Source: Aquiluna sp.
GTDB taxonomy: Bacteria; Actinomycetota; Actinomycetes; Actinomycetales; Microbacteriaceae
Assembly: GCA_018402685.1 (NCBI GenBank)
Contig: JAGYIJ010000001.1
Span: forward strand, 62,001 to 126,000
DNA length: 64,000 nucleotides
Direction of reading: 5' to 3'
Shown here: piece by piece, positions 38,890 to 48,015 of the stretch
Numbering within the stretch: the stretch's first letter is position 1
How the letters are laid out: every line of letters starts with the position of its first letter
Translations under genes and position numbers: made by a program
The notes under the pieces: model-generated
Databases searched by the model: none
Seen by the model: the letters and a program-made list of their open reading frames with translations, nothing else
Told to the model about the DNA's origin: nothing

Positions 38890-41752
38890 TTAGTCCAGCG
38901 CGTCTAGAGCATCCTGAATTGCCCGAGCTAGCCTCTCGTCGGCCTCACCGAAGGCTTCCCAGTTACCGGCGCGAAGCGCCGCTTCTTTGTCCTTCAAAGC
39001 TTGTCCAGCTGCGTTCAAAGCAACATCGAGTGCGACATTGCCCGAATCCGCATCTTGGGATTCGCCCGGCTCGACAACTAGGTCGCCATCACCAGTAACG
39101 GCTCCGGAGTTGCCACCAAAGAGTGAGTCAAGTGCCTCTTCCAGGGTGTCCTCGAAGGCGATTTGGTCACCGAAGGCAACCAGGATCTTCTGCAACAGCG
39201 GATAGCTGGTTTCACCAGTGGACTCGATGTAAACAGGCTGAACGTAGAGGAAACCTCCACCAACTGGCAGCGTGAGCAAGTTACCGTTTAGAACCCTTGT
39301 CGAACCCTGACGCAAAATGTTCAAAAGCGAGGAGACGTCGCTATCGGCATTGAAGTTGTTCTGGACCTGACCAGGACCTGGCACAACGGTCTCTCTCGGC
39401 AGGTTCAAAAGCGTGAGCTTGCCAAAGTCCTCTGCAACCACGCCGGCTTCTCTTCCAGCATCAGCATTTGCAATCAGATACCCGGTCAGCACGTTTCTCG
39501 TGGTCTCTCCGGTGGATTGCGGAATGAAGGTCGAGTAAAGCGAGAATGCACTCTCGGTGTCACCCGGTGCCTGCATGGTCAGGTAGTAAGGAGGCTGCAA
39601 GGTACCAAGACCAGTTCCACCGATTGGGTCATTCGGTGTCATCCAAGCATCCTGCTGCGAGTAGAAGGCTCCGGCCTCGGTTACGTGGTAGCGACCAAGC
39701 ACTGAGCGCTGCATCTTGAACAGGTCACTTGGGTATCTGATGTGAGACATCAGCTCGCCTGAGATTGCAGATTTGGGCTGAATGGTGTCTGGGAAGATCT
39801 TCATCCAAGCATTCAGGATTGGGTCTTGTTCATCCCACTGGTAAAGCTCCACCTTGCCGTCATAGGCATCAACGGTGGCCTTGACGGAGTTCTTGATGTA
39901 GTTAATCTCTCCGGTTTCACGGTTGAAGGTCTCTGAGGAGGTGTCTAGCACCGCCAGGTTGAAGGCCTCGAGGTTCGAGTATGGGTAGTTGGTACTGGTG
40001 GTGTAACCATCAACCATCCACTTGATTCGACCATCAACTACGGCTGGATAGATCTCGGAGTCCACGGTGAGGAATGGCGCTACCTCTGCAATGCGCTCCG
40101 CAGGCGTGCGGTTATACAGAATTTGAGAATCCGCGTTGATGGCGTCAGAGAGCAAGATCTGCTCGCTCTGGAACTTCAGCGCGTAAGCAATTCGATTGAA
40201 AATATTGCCGACTGCGGGACCACCATCGCCAGAGAAGGTCGTGTAGGTCTCGCGCTGGCCATCTTCACCGGCTGGGAAGTCGAACTCGAGGGGCTCAGCG
40301 CCATCTGGCGCTCCAACGATTGAGTACTCAGGTGAGTTGGCTCCGAAGTAAACCCGAGGCTCAAAGTCTCCTAGTTCACCAACCGATGGAATACCGGACT
40401 GCAAGAACACTGGCTTGCCATCGCTATCGCGCTTGTTTCCGTAGGCCGCTGCAATTCCAAAACCGTGTGTGAACACAACTGTGGAGTTATACCAAGATTG
40501 CGATTCTCCAAGACCGGCCTGGTTTAGCTCGCGAACCGCGATAACTGTGTCCTGGACTTCGCCATCAATCTCATAGCGACCGACGTGCAAGCGGTTTGGG
40601 AAGCTGTAGTACTGGCGGTACTGCTCAAGCTGGCGGAAAGCGTCAGAGACCAAAGCCGGGTCCAAAATACGAATCGAAGCAGTTGTCTTGGCGTCGTTAC
40701 GCAAGGCTCCGGGTTCCGCCACGATAGTGGCGTCGTAGTCGACGACCTGGACATCCTCGAGGTCATAAGCCGCCCTGGTGGCCTCAATGTTTCTTTGCAA
40801 GAACGGTGCTTCTAGGGTTCGCTCGTTTGGAACCACCTGGAAGGTCTGAACGATCCATGGGTAAAGGCCACCTAGCACCAGTGAGCTGACAACCATGAGT
40901 GCGGTCGCGATGATGGAAATTCGCCACTGACCGATGAATGCGGTCACCAAGAAGGCTGCGGCAACGGCTATTGAGATCAAAGCCAAGAATCTGCAATCCA
41001 GGGATCACTGCATTGGCATCGGTGTAGTTGACACCGGTGAAAAGTGATCCCGATGTCACTGCTGTGGAGTACTGATCAAGCCACAGGCTCACACCTTGAA
41101 TGATCAAATAGACAGCAACAAAAATGGCCAACTGAATTCGGGCAGGCTTAGAAACCTTGACATCCCTACCGGTAACTCGGATGCCGCCATAGATGAAGTG
41201 AACTGCGGCGTTGATAAGAGCCGCAAGCAGAATCGCACCTGAAATGTAGCCGGTTGCGAAAACAAAGAATGGCAGATCAAATACGAAGAAGCCGGCGTCT
41301 AGGCCGAAGTGGGGGTCGGTGGTTCCAAACTCTCCGCCATTTAGCCACAGCAGCGCGGTTTGCCACTCTCGAGATGCAACCAAGCCACCAAAAAGACCCA
41401 ACACTGCGGGAGTTCCAAACATCACTACCTTGCGCAAGCTCTCCAGCAACTGCTGGTAGGCCGCAAACGGGGACTCTTCCGACATCTGGATGTAGATCGG
41501 TCGGGTCTTCCATGCCAGCGTCAGTCCAACTGCGACGATGATTGCCATGATTGTGAAGCCGACCAAGAACGCAACTAGCTGAGCGATGATTTCGGTGAAA
41601 AATACGACCTCGTATCCCAGGTTTTCGAACCAAAGCCAGTCGGTGTAGATGCCCGCTGCGCTGAACAGAATGAAGATAATCGCACCCAAAATACCTAGTG
41701 CGATTGAGAGTGGTGAAACCCTCCTGTTTGCTGTTGCTGCTGGCTGTGTCAC
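38890..41752 (-). CDS. UPF0182-family large membrane protein, reading frame broken once
   Basis: Function of the family is unknown. The N-terminal part (GTG at 41752) has several membrane spans (SIALGILGAIIFILFSAAGI, then WLWFENLGYEVVFF), and the C-terminal two-thirds is a large extracytoplasmic domain (VVPNERTLEAPFLQRNIEAT, then TRAAYDL) ending in an acidic tail near GGNSGAVTGDGDLVVEPGES. The frame breaks at the coding CTTGGCTTTG (40983-40987), where IPGLQIL must join ALISIAVAAAFLVTAFIGQW. Removing one base gives 953 residues, the usual family length. AGGAG precedes the GTG by seven bases. It follows the PDZ-Lon gene, an order shared with M. tuberculosis Rv3193c-Rv3194c. Confidence 0.86.
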
Positions 41753-41762
41753 GTGCTATCTC

Positions 41763-42831
41763 CTAGTTGGTGCATCCGAGTGCTGGAAGAGATTGGCCAC
41801 TGGCCAATCTCTCCACCGCGCTTTTTGCTTCTGCCAAGTCTCTCACGGCTACTACATTGAGGCCAGCTCGGGATGGCGCCCACGACCTCATCGCAGTTCC
41901 CAATCGGGGCTAAAAATAAGGTTGCCCCAGCCTCGCGTGCCGCAATCATCTTTAGTCCAATGCCACCAATTGGCCCTACATCACCATTTGGTGCAATGGT
42001 TCCGGTGCCAGCTACGTGGTTGTTCCCGGCTAGCGAACCCGGGGTCAGGGCATCGATTATTCCAAGACTAAAAACCAGCCCGCCGCTTGGTCCACCAACG
42101 TCTCCAAGCTGCAGATTCACATTCGCAGGAAACTCATAGGTATAACCAATCATTGCCCCGATTACGTAGGCGTCATTTCTAAATTCTGGAGTGATTTCCA
42201 ATTCAGTTAGCTCCCCGTCGCGCATCACGACGATGGGCATTGGCTCACCCAAACTCAGCTGGATTTGGGATCGAAGCTCATCGAAAGTGGTAACCGGCTG
42301 ACCCCCGGCTTCAAAAACAAAGTCACCGGCGATCAAGAGTCTCGAGGCCGGGGTGTCTTCCAACACCGATGAAATGTAGAGGTTTCTTGGCACCTCGTAA
42401 CCCAGGTCTTTGAGGGCAACCGCTATCGCATCCTGTTGCGATATCTCCATTTGCGCAGTCGACTCCGCTCTAACCTCAGCGGTGCTGCGATTTGGTGGAT
42501 AGACCTCATCTAGCGGCAAAACAATTTGGTCTGGGTCAACCCACGCGACCAACACCTGAACCCAGTTCGGGGTCGCCTCGCGATTACCCAAAAGTGAAAT
42601 CGTGGTGATGTCAAATCGAGATTCCGATGGATAGACCTCTAAGTCGGAACTCGAGATAACCGGGCTGTCATTGATCTCGCCCATTACGTTGAAGACTTGG
42701 CCGGGTCTTTCAATCACGAAGCCAGTAGGTAGCAAGAACACTCCACCGAGCGCAATCAAAAACAGACTGAGCGTTGCCCAGCCTGCTAGTGAGCGTCCAG
42801 CTCGCTTATTCTGGCCAGAGAAAAAAGTCAT
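41763..42831 (-). CDS. PDZ and Lon-type S16 membrane protease, reading frame broken near its end
   Basis: This membrane-anchored protein has one N-terminal helix, a PDZ domain (about 135-215, RLLIAGDFVFEAGGQPVTTF) and a C-terminal Lon-type protease fold with catalytic Ser in GGPSGGLVFSLGI and Lys in GGIGLKMIAAREAG. The frame breaks after CDEVVGAIP at about 41863-41873. The adjacent frame continues GLNVVAVRDLAEAKSAVERL to a TAG at 41765-41763; removing one base gives 355 residues and places the stop ten bases before the UPF0182 start. The ATG at 42831 has TAGCAT seven bases upstream and no Shine-Dalgarno. Relatives are annotated as YlbL/PDZ proteins; substrate unknown. Confidence 0.86.
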
Positions 42832-42969
42832 TCGAATAATGCTAGATTGCCCCCGCCAATACTCGCTTAGCGAAACTAACGCCCTAGGCGAACATGTGAA
42901 AACCCTGAGTGCCAACTACTGGTGAAGCGGGTTGTCTCAAGGTAGCGTCATTATTGAAGGGACAGCCAC

Positions 42970-44241
42970 GTGGACGAAAATCAGGGAAAAGACGATTTAG
43001 AGAAACTACTTCGCCAGCTGCTTGGTGATGCCGGCACCGAAGAAGAGATAGCGCGCATCGCAGGGCTTTGGCAGAATCCCGATGCGATGTCCCAAATGTT
43101 CTCGCAAGCGCAGTCCATGTTCTCAGGCACTGATGAGCCAGTGAACTGGAAGCTTGCTTTGGATCAAGCCCAAGCTCTCGCCAAAAAGAATCAAAACGGC
43201 GCAGAGGCTGTGGCACGAGAGCTCGAACCGGCATTCGAAATGGCGAAGCTGTGGCTTAGTGAAGCAACCGAATTCTCAACCTCTGCCGAGCTCAAGGTTC
43301 TCTCAAGACAAGCCTGGGTCCAGGATGCAATGACCCTCTATAAGCAACTCTCTGAGCCCGTGGCAATCAGCATGTCAAAAGCGCTGAGCGAGAACATGGA
43401 CAAACTCATGCCCGAAGAGCTCAGCCAAATGCTGGGACCCGCCAAGAGTTTTATCTCGAACGCCGGTGCTTCAATCTTTGCCATGCAGCTGGGGCAAGCA
43501 GTTGGAAAGCTGTCCGAGCAGACCCTCACCGGTTCCGAGATTGGCATTCCAATTAGCGCAAGGCCATCGCTCATTGCACAAAATATCGAGCAGCTAATCA
43601 AGGACATTCCAACCCCTAAATCAGAAGTTCTCATATACCTCTCGACCCGCGAGTTGGCGCTGGCATCGCTCTACAGCTCCAATAAGTGGCTCAGCGACCA
43701 GATTGTCACCCAGGTAAGAGAGTTTGCGGCTGGACTAGAGGTTGATGTCGCTGAAATTCAAAACCTCGCGGAGTCGATTGACCCAAGTGATCAGGACTCG
43801 ATAAACCAGATTTTGCAGGCCGGTAGCCTCATTACTCAGCGCACCGATGAGCAGGAAGCAGCGCTGGCAAGAATCGAATTGATGCTTGCCCTAATCGAGG
43901 GCTGGGCCGACTACGTCACCGAACTGGCATGCAAGCGCCTGCCATCGCTGGCATCGATCACCGAACTTTTCAATAGGCACCGGGCAACATCCGGTGCTCT
44001 TGAAAAAACCTTTGAGACGCTACTTGGATTGCAGCTTGAGCCAAAGCTCCGCAGGGAGGCAAAGGCGATGTGGGGAACAATTGAGGAGCAACTTGGCACG
44101 ACCGTGAGAGACACGCTTTGGTCGCACCCAGATCAGTTGCCCACAGAGGCGGAGGTCAAAGACCCCGCAGAACTAATCGCCAGGCTTGGATCCACTGGCG
44201 ATGACCTAGATGATCAGCTCCGCAAACTCCTGGGCGACTAG
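42970..44241 (+). CDS. Zinicin-like (DUF2342-type) protein lacking an evident zinc motif
   Basis: This 423-residue helical protein is recognised as the actinobacterial zinc-dependent metalloprotease/F420-associated family by its position and by segments such as LALIEGWADYVTELACKRLP and FETLLGLQLEPKLRREAKAM. Where relatives, from memory, have an E-A-A-H-x-R-L metal motif, this protein reads RELALASLY (about 227-235). There is no HExxH, and only two histidines occur, both near the C-terminus. It may be a non-catalytic member. The GTG start at 42970 has GAAGGGA upstream. It is divergent from PDZ-Lon and followed at 51 bp by the ThiF-like gene. Confidence 0.72.
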   Translation: MDENQGKDDLEKLLRQLLGDAGTEEEIARIAGLWQNPDAMSQMFSQAQSMFSGTDEPVNWKLALDQAQALAKKNQNGAEAVARELEPAFEMAKLWLSEATEFSTSAELKVLSRQAWVQDAMTLYKQLSEPVAISMSKALSENMDKLMPEELSQMLGPAKSFISNAGASIFAMQLGQAVGKLSEQTLTGSEIGIPISARPSLIAQNIEQLIKDIPTPKSEVLIYLSTRELALASLYSSNKWLSDQIVTQVREFAAGLEVDVAEIQNLAESIDPSDQDSINQILQAGSLITQRTDEQEAALARIELMLALIEGWADYVTELACKRLPSLASITELFNRHRATSGALEKTFETLLGLQLEPKLRREAKAMWGTIEEQLGTTVRDTLWSHPDQLPTEAEVKDPAELIARLGSTGDDLDDQLRKLLGD

Positions 44242-44292
44242 GCCTGTGGAGAACTAAAAACTAGAAAACCCAACTCGTCTTACCTTTGAGAA

Positions 44293-45297
44293 ATGGTTAG
44301 ACAGATTAATCCCTCACTCGCGCGACTCTGGGTCAGCGATAACTCCAGGCAGTATGGCTCGGATAACAGACTCCTACTTGAATCCCTCACCGAACCGCAA
44401 CTGCGAGTGCTGGATTATTTGGAGGTGGGCGTCACCGAAAATCAGCTGCCGCACCTTCATAAAATGGCAAATGCGGATAAGCAGCTAACCCAGTCCCTGC
44501 TCGAGCGATTAGCGCCATTAATCAGCAAAACCTCCTCGTTTTTGCCTCTGCTTGATAGCGCCGGCGTGCAGCGGGAGTTCAGCGAAATCATGCGGCTATA
44601 TCTTTTGGAACACTCCGACCCGGCCGCCGCCATGAGAAAACGGCTGGCTTCAAAGGTCTTCATCTCGAGTCTCGATCGATCTGGATTGGTGATAACCCGC
44701 GGTTTAGCGGCAAGTGGGATTGGCACCGTTTTCACCGACGACCAGAAAATGGTGTTGCCCGCTGACACCTTGGAGCTTGGCTACCCCAAACAAGAGTTGG
44801 GTAATCAGCGTGGCCGGGTAGCCAAGCGCCTAATCTCCCCCACGAGTGTCGAGCTTCACTCCAGAGTCAGCGAAACCTATGCCAAGACCGATGTGGCAAT
44901 CCTTTTGGGCACAGACGTTATCCACCCCAGTCGCTACGCTCCGTGGCTATCAAGGGACATCCCTCACATCTCAATCGTCTTCTCGGAGCAAGCCGCAACG
45001 GTCTCTCACCTGGTGTTACCTGGAATCACACCCTGTTTGGCATGCCTAGAGATACAGCGCCTCGAAACGGACGCCAATTGGGCAACCACGGCTCCTCAAT
45101 TGGCTCAGCTTGATAGAGATCTGGCAGACAGCTCCATGATCCTGTTTGCCGCCTCGATTGCACTTAATCTAAGCCTGAATCTGATCGATGGCTTTGAGCC
45201 CAGCTCACCTGCGGTCGCCTCTAAATTACTTCGAACCAGTGAGCTCAGGCAGTTAGCGATTCCAGAGGCTAACTGTGGCTGTCGACTAAATAAATAA
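44293..45297 (+). CDS. ThiF/E1-like protein (TOMM leader-binding-like), degenerate nucleotide site
   Basis: This 334-residue protein has a helical N-terminal half (about 1-115) and an E1-like Rossmann half. The nucleotide loop is degenerate: where E1 enzymes have GxGxxG, it reads SSLDRSGLVITRGLAASGIG (125-144). The structural zinc ligands are kept as TPCLACLE (C248, C251) and NCGCRLN (C328, C330). Databases often label this actinobacterial family a TOMM precursor leader-peptide-binding protein; no TOMM peptide or cyclodehydratase partner is seen here. It corresponds in order to the gene between the metalloprotease and UvrD-like helicase in mycobacteria (Rv3196 region). The 3' end overlaps the helicase gene by 29 bases. 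Confidence 0.65.
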   Translation: MVRQINPSLARLWVSDNSRQYGSDNRLLLESLTEPQLRVLDYLEVGVTENQLPHLHKMANADKQLTQSLLERLAPLISKTSSFLPLLDSAGVQREFSEIMRLYLLEHSDPAAAMRKRLASKVFISSLDRSGLVITRGLAASGIGTVFTDDQKMVLPADTLELGYPKQELGNQRGRVAKRLISPTSVELHSRVSETYAKTDVAILLGTDVIHPSRYAPWLSRDIPHISIVFSEQAATVSHLVLPGITPCLACLEIQRLETDANWATTAPQLAQLDRDLADSSMILFAASIALNLSLNLIDGFEPSSPAVASKLLRTSELRQLAIPEANCGCRLNK

Positions 45298-46897
45298 ACT
45301 CCGAGCTGCCCTTGTCTTTTGAAAAAGAGACTTGCAGATTCTCCTGAGCCCTGGTGATTGCAACGTAGAACAAACGGCGCTCCTCCGCCTTCTCGGCGTC
45401 GGTCTTGGCATATCCGATTGGGAAAATTCCCTGATTCACCCCAATCAAAAAGACGCTCTCCCACTCAAGGCCCTTGGTGCCGTGGATGGTCGCGAGCGTG
45501 ACGGCCTCGCGCTGAGGCTCATGTCCGGATCTCTCCCAGTCATCAAGTTCACGCAAGTACTCATCCAGGGAAGGATTAGCCAGCTCGTCCAGCACCTCAA
45601 CAAACCAGTTCAGGGCCTCCCAACTCTCTGATTTCCGAGCCACCGAACTCCAGCCCAGCGCAGCAAGAATCTTCGAAACTTCGACAAAAAGTGGTTCGTC
45701 AGTTGTCACCGTTCTCAGTGCTCGGATCGCGGCATGGGCCTGCATCACCTCCGGCCTGCGGAAAAACCTGCCACTACCCCTGAGTTGAGACTCTATGCCG
45801 AGCTTTTGAAGCTCCTTCTCAATCGGCAAGAGCTGCGAATTGGTTCGAGCCAGAACGGCAATCGAAGCTAGCGGTTGCTCCTTTGCTGCTTCCTGAACCT
45901 GCTTGGCAACCGCATGGCTCTCGGCTGCAGAGCTGGAATATGGCTGCACCTTTGGCCTTGAACTCAACTGCCGCACGGCTCTAAGCGGCAGATCGGGAGA
46001 AACTTTGTTAGCCAGGGCGACAATCTCCTGAGAGGAGCGATAGTTGCTATCGAGCTCCAAGATCGTCGCATTGGGAAAGCGCTGATCGAATCCGGTCAAA
46101 TAGCCACTTGTTGCGCCGGCGAAGCTGTAAATGGTTTGCCTGGGATCCCCCACCACGCAAAGTTCCTCACGCTCTCCAAGCCAAGTCTCCAAAAGTGCCT
46201 GTTGCAAAGGCGAGATGTCCTGGTACTCATCGACGGTGAAATAACGATATTGCTGCTGAACGTGAGAGAGCATTCTGGATTCATTGCGCAGTAGACCGCA
46301 GGTCAGCAAAATGGCATCCTCCCAATCCACCACTCTTTTTTGTTGCTTGAGGGCCTCGTAGCCACGGAAAAACTCAATAAAACGCGCGGGGTTCAAAGCC
46401 AGCTTTTCTCGCTCCAACTTTTCATAATCGCCGATGTCCAACATCGAGTAGCGCAGGTATTCGATCTCGGACTGCAAGCTGAAGCGCTCAGTATCGGAGA
46501 CTCGAATTTCCATCTGAGACAAAACCTCTAACACCAGTGCTGATTTTTGCGTCACCAGTTTTGGAGCCATGGATTCGGTCAGCTGTGGCCAAAAAAATTG
46601 CAATTGGGCCAAGGCGGCGGCGTGAAAAGTTCGAACCTGAACTCCAGGCGCTCCAAGCTGACGAAGCCTGGAGCGCAACTCTGCCGCAGCCCGATTGGTA
46701 TAGGTAAGTGCGAGCACTTTGCTCTCGGAGTATTCGCCAGTGGCGATGCCATAGGCAATCCGGTGCGAGATGGTCCTGGTCTTGCCACTGCCAGCTCCTG
46801 CAATAATCGCAAGCGGCCCTTTCAGGTTTGTCACCGCAGCCTGCTGCGCCTGATCCAACTGAGCGAGAATCTCGCTGGGATTTTGCACTGAACTCAT
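45269..46897 (-). CDS. UvrD/PcrA-like superfamily 1 DNA helicase (UvrD2 type, short)
   Basis: This 542-residue 3'-5' helicase has motif I IIAGAGSGKTRTI, motif II VDEYQDISPLQ, motif III VVGDPRQTIYSFAG and motif V/VI TIHGTKGLEWESVFLIGV and RRLFYVAITRAQENL. It is shorter than UvrD1/PcrA and ends soon after motif VI, with no HRDC or zinc domain, so I call it UvrD2-like only by position near AdnAB. It is divergent from the phosphotransferase-like gene. Probable role: DNA repair or removal of recombination intermediates. Confidence 0.85.
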   Translation of the reverse strand: MSSVQNPSEILAQLDQAQQAAVTNLKGPLAIIAGAGSGKTRTISHRIAYGIATGEYSESKVLALTYTNRAAAELRSRLRQLGAPGVQVRTFHAAALAQLQFFWPQLTESMAPKLVTQKSALVLEVLSQMEIRVSDTERFSLQSEIEYLRYSMLDIGDYEKLEREKLALNPARFIEFFRGYEALKQQKRVVDWEDAILLTCGLLRNESRMLSHVQQQYRYFTVDEYQDISPLQQALLETWLGEREELCVVGDPRQTIYSFAGATSGYLTGFDQRFPNATILELDSNYRSSQEIVALANKVSPDLPLRAVRQLSSRPKVQPYSSSAAESHAVAKQVQEAAKEQPLASIAVLARTNSQLLPIEKELQKLGIESQLRGSGRFFRRPEVMQAHAAIRALRTVTTDEPLFVEVSKILAALGWSSVARKSESWEALNWFVEVLDELANPSLDEYLRELDDWERSGHEPQREAVTLATIHGTKGLEWESVFLIGVNQGIFPIGYAKTDAEKAEERRLFYVAITRAQENLQVSFSKDKGSSEFIYLVDSHS

Positions 46898-46962
46898 TCA
46901 GAATCCTCTGGCTTGGCGTGGCGATAAGGCGGAATTGACCCCGCGCAATCTAACCTTGGCGC

Positions 46963-48015
46963 GTGGGACGACCTTCCTTGATATTAGCTGCGCTAGCGGC
47001 CGACGCTGCCCCTGGGAAAAAGTTCACAAACTACAGACTTGACTCGTCAAATAAGCAGCTGGAGCAGCTGCAGCTTTGGGACAGCTTCGGTGATGCTTTT
47101 GTTCTCAAGACACCGGGTGATTCGACCGGAGAGCGCGAGCTCGCCCTCGAACTCGAGGGCCTTCGAGTTATTACGATGGCCAAATCAGAACTGCCATTTG
47201 AGATTCCGGCTCTTTTGGGACAGACCAGAGACCTGGATGGTTCAAAGGTCGTGCTAATGACCCTGCTAGGTGGTCAAACCCCGGACCTCTCCCGGTACAC
47301 CCCAGGGAAGTTCTCCCAATCGATCGCTAAAGCCCTAACCGCAATTCACTCGATTGACCCAAGTTATGTCAAAGATGCAGGGCTCCCTGAATACCCAAGC
47401 GCCGATTTGGTGCACCAACGTGTCGCCGAGGTGGATGCAATCGCCGCAACCGGCAGAGTTTCTCCTCAACTACTATCCCGTTGGGAAAAGGCGTTGGAAG
47501 ACATTGCCCTTTTTAGGTTCCACCCGGTTGTCACTCACGGTGCAATTAATCAAGATTCACTCGTCGTTTCAGACCAGGAAGTAATCGGAGTTGGAAACTG
47601 GAGTTCAGTCTCCATCTCTGACCCAGCGGAGGACCTCAGCTGGGTAGCTGGCGGAGCCCTCAGCACCACCTTCGAAGACATCATCTTGCACTACCGCGCG
47701 AACCTCCCCACCGCCGATGAGAACTTGGCTCTTCGAGCCCTGCTCTACTCGGAGCTCGAATTAGGAAACTGGCTGGTCCACTGCTTAGAGCACGAAGATC
47801 AGGCCGAGGTGGCAAAGGCCGAGGATCTACTGAATGAACTTCGAGATCAACTGGATGCCGGCTCCCTGCCCGCCCTCAGGGCCGCAAGCTTCGCAGGGCT
47901 TACCACCACAGCCGCCGCGGTTGCAGTGACCCAAAGCGAGCCCGATGAGTTTGAAGAAATGGCTGAGCCGGAACTGGCTCAGGAGCCTAACTCTTCAGAT
48001 CAGGAACTTTTCTAA
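46963..48015 (+). CDS. Phosphotransferase-like protein with degenerate kinase motifs
   Basis: This 350-residue protein has the overall plan of the aminoglycoside/macrolide phosphotransferase family, with a catalytic-loop equivalent THGAINQDSLVV (191-202) and a metal-loop equivalent VIGVGNWSSVSISDPAEDLS (207-226). The usual catalytic HGD is HGA, and the usual DW/DFG Asp is Asn (GNW), so it is probably not an active kinase. The C-terminal about 40 residues are acidic. GTG start at 46963 with TAACCT ending six bases upstream and no Shine-Dalgarno, so likely leaderless. Its end overlaps adnB by 29 bases. This gene accompanies uvrD/adnAB in Actinobacteria, so it is not an antibiotic-resistance gene. 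Confidence 0.7.
   Translation: MGRPSLILAALAADAAPGKKFTNYRLDSSNKQLEQLQLWDSFGDAFVLKTPGDSTGERELALELEGLRVITMAKSELPFEIPALLGQTRDLDGSKVVLMTLLGGQTPDLSRYTPGKFSQSIAKALTAIHSIDPSYVKDAGLPEYPSADLVHQRVAEVDAIAATGRVSPQLLSRWEKALEDIALFRFHPVVTHGAINQDSLVVSDQEVIGVGNWSSVSISDPAEDLSWVAGGALSTTFEDIILHYRANLPTADENLALRALLYSELELGNWLVHCLEHEDQAEVAKAEDLLNELRDQLDAGSLPALRAASFAGLTTTAAAVAVTQSEPDEFEEMAEPELAQEPNSSDQELF

Noticed and set aside
46963-48015. Macrolide or aminoglycoside resistance kinase
   Set aside because: Catalytic Asp residues are missing and the gene sits in a conserved housekeeping block.
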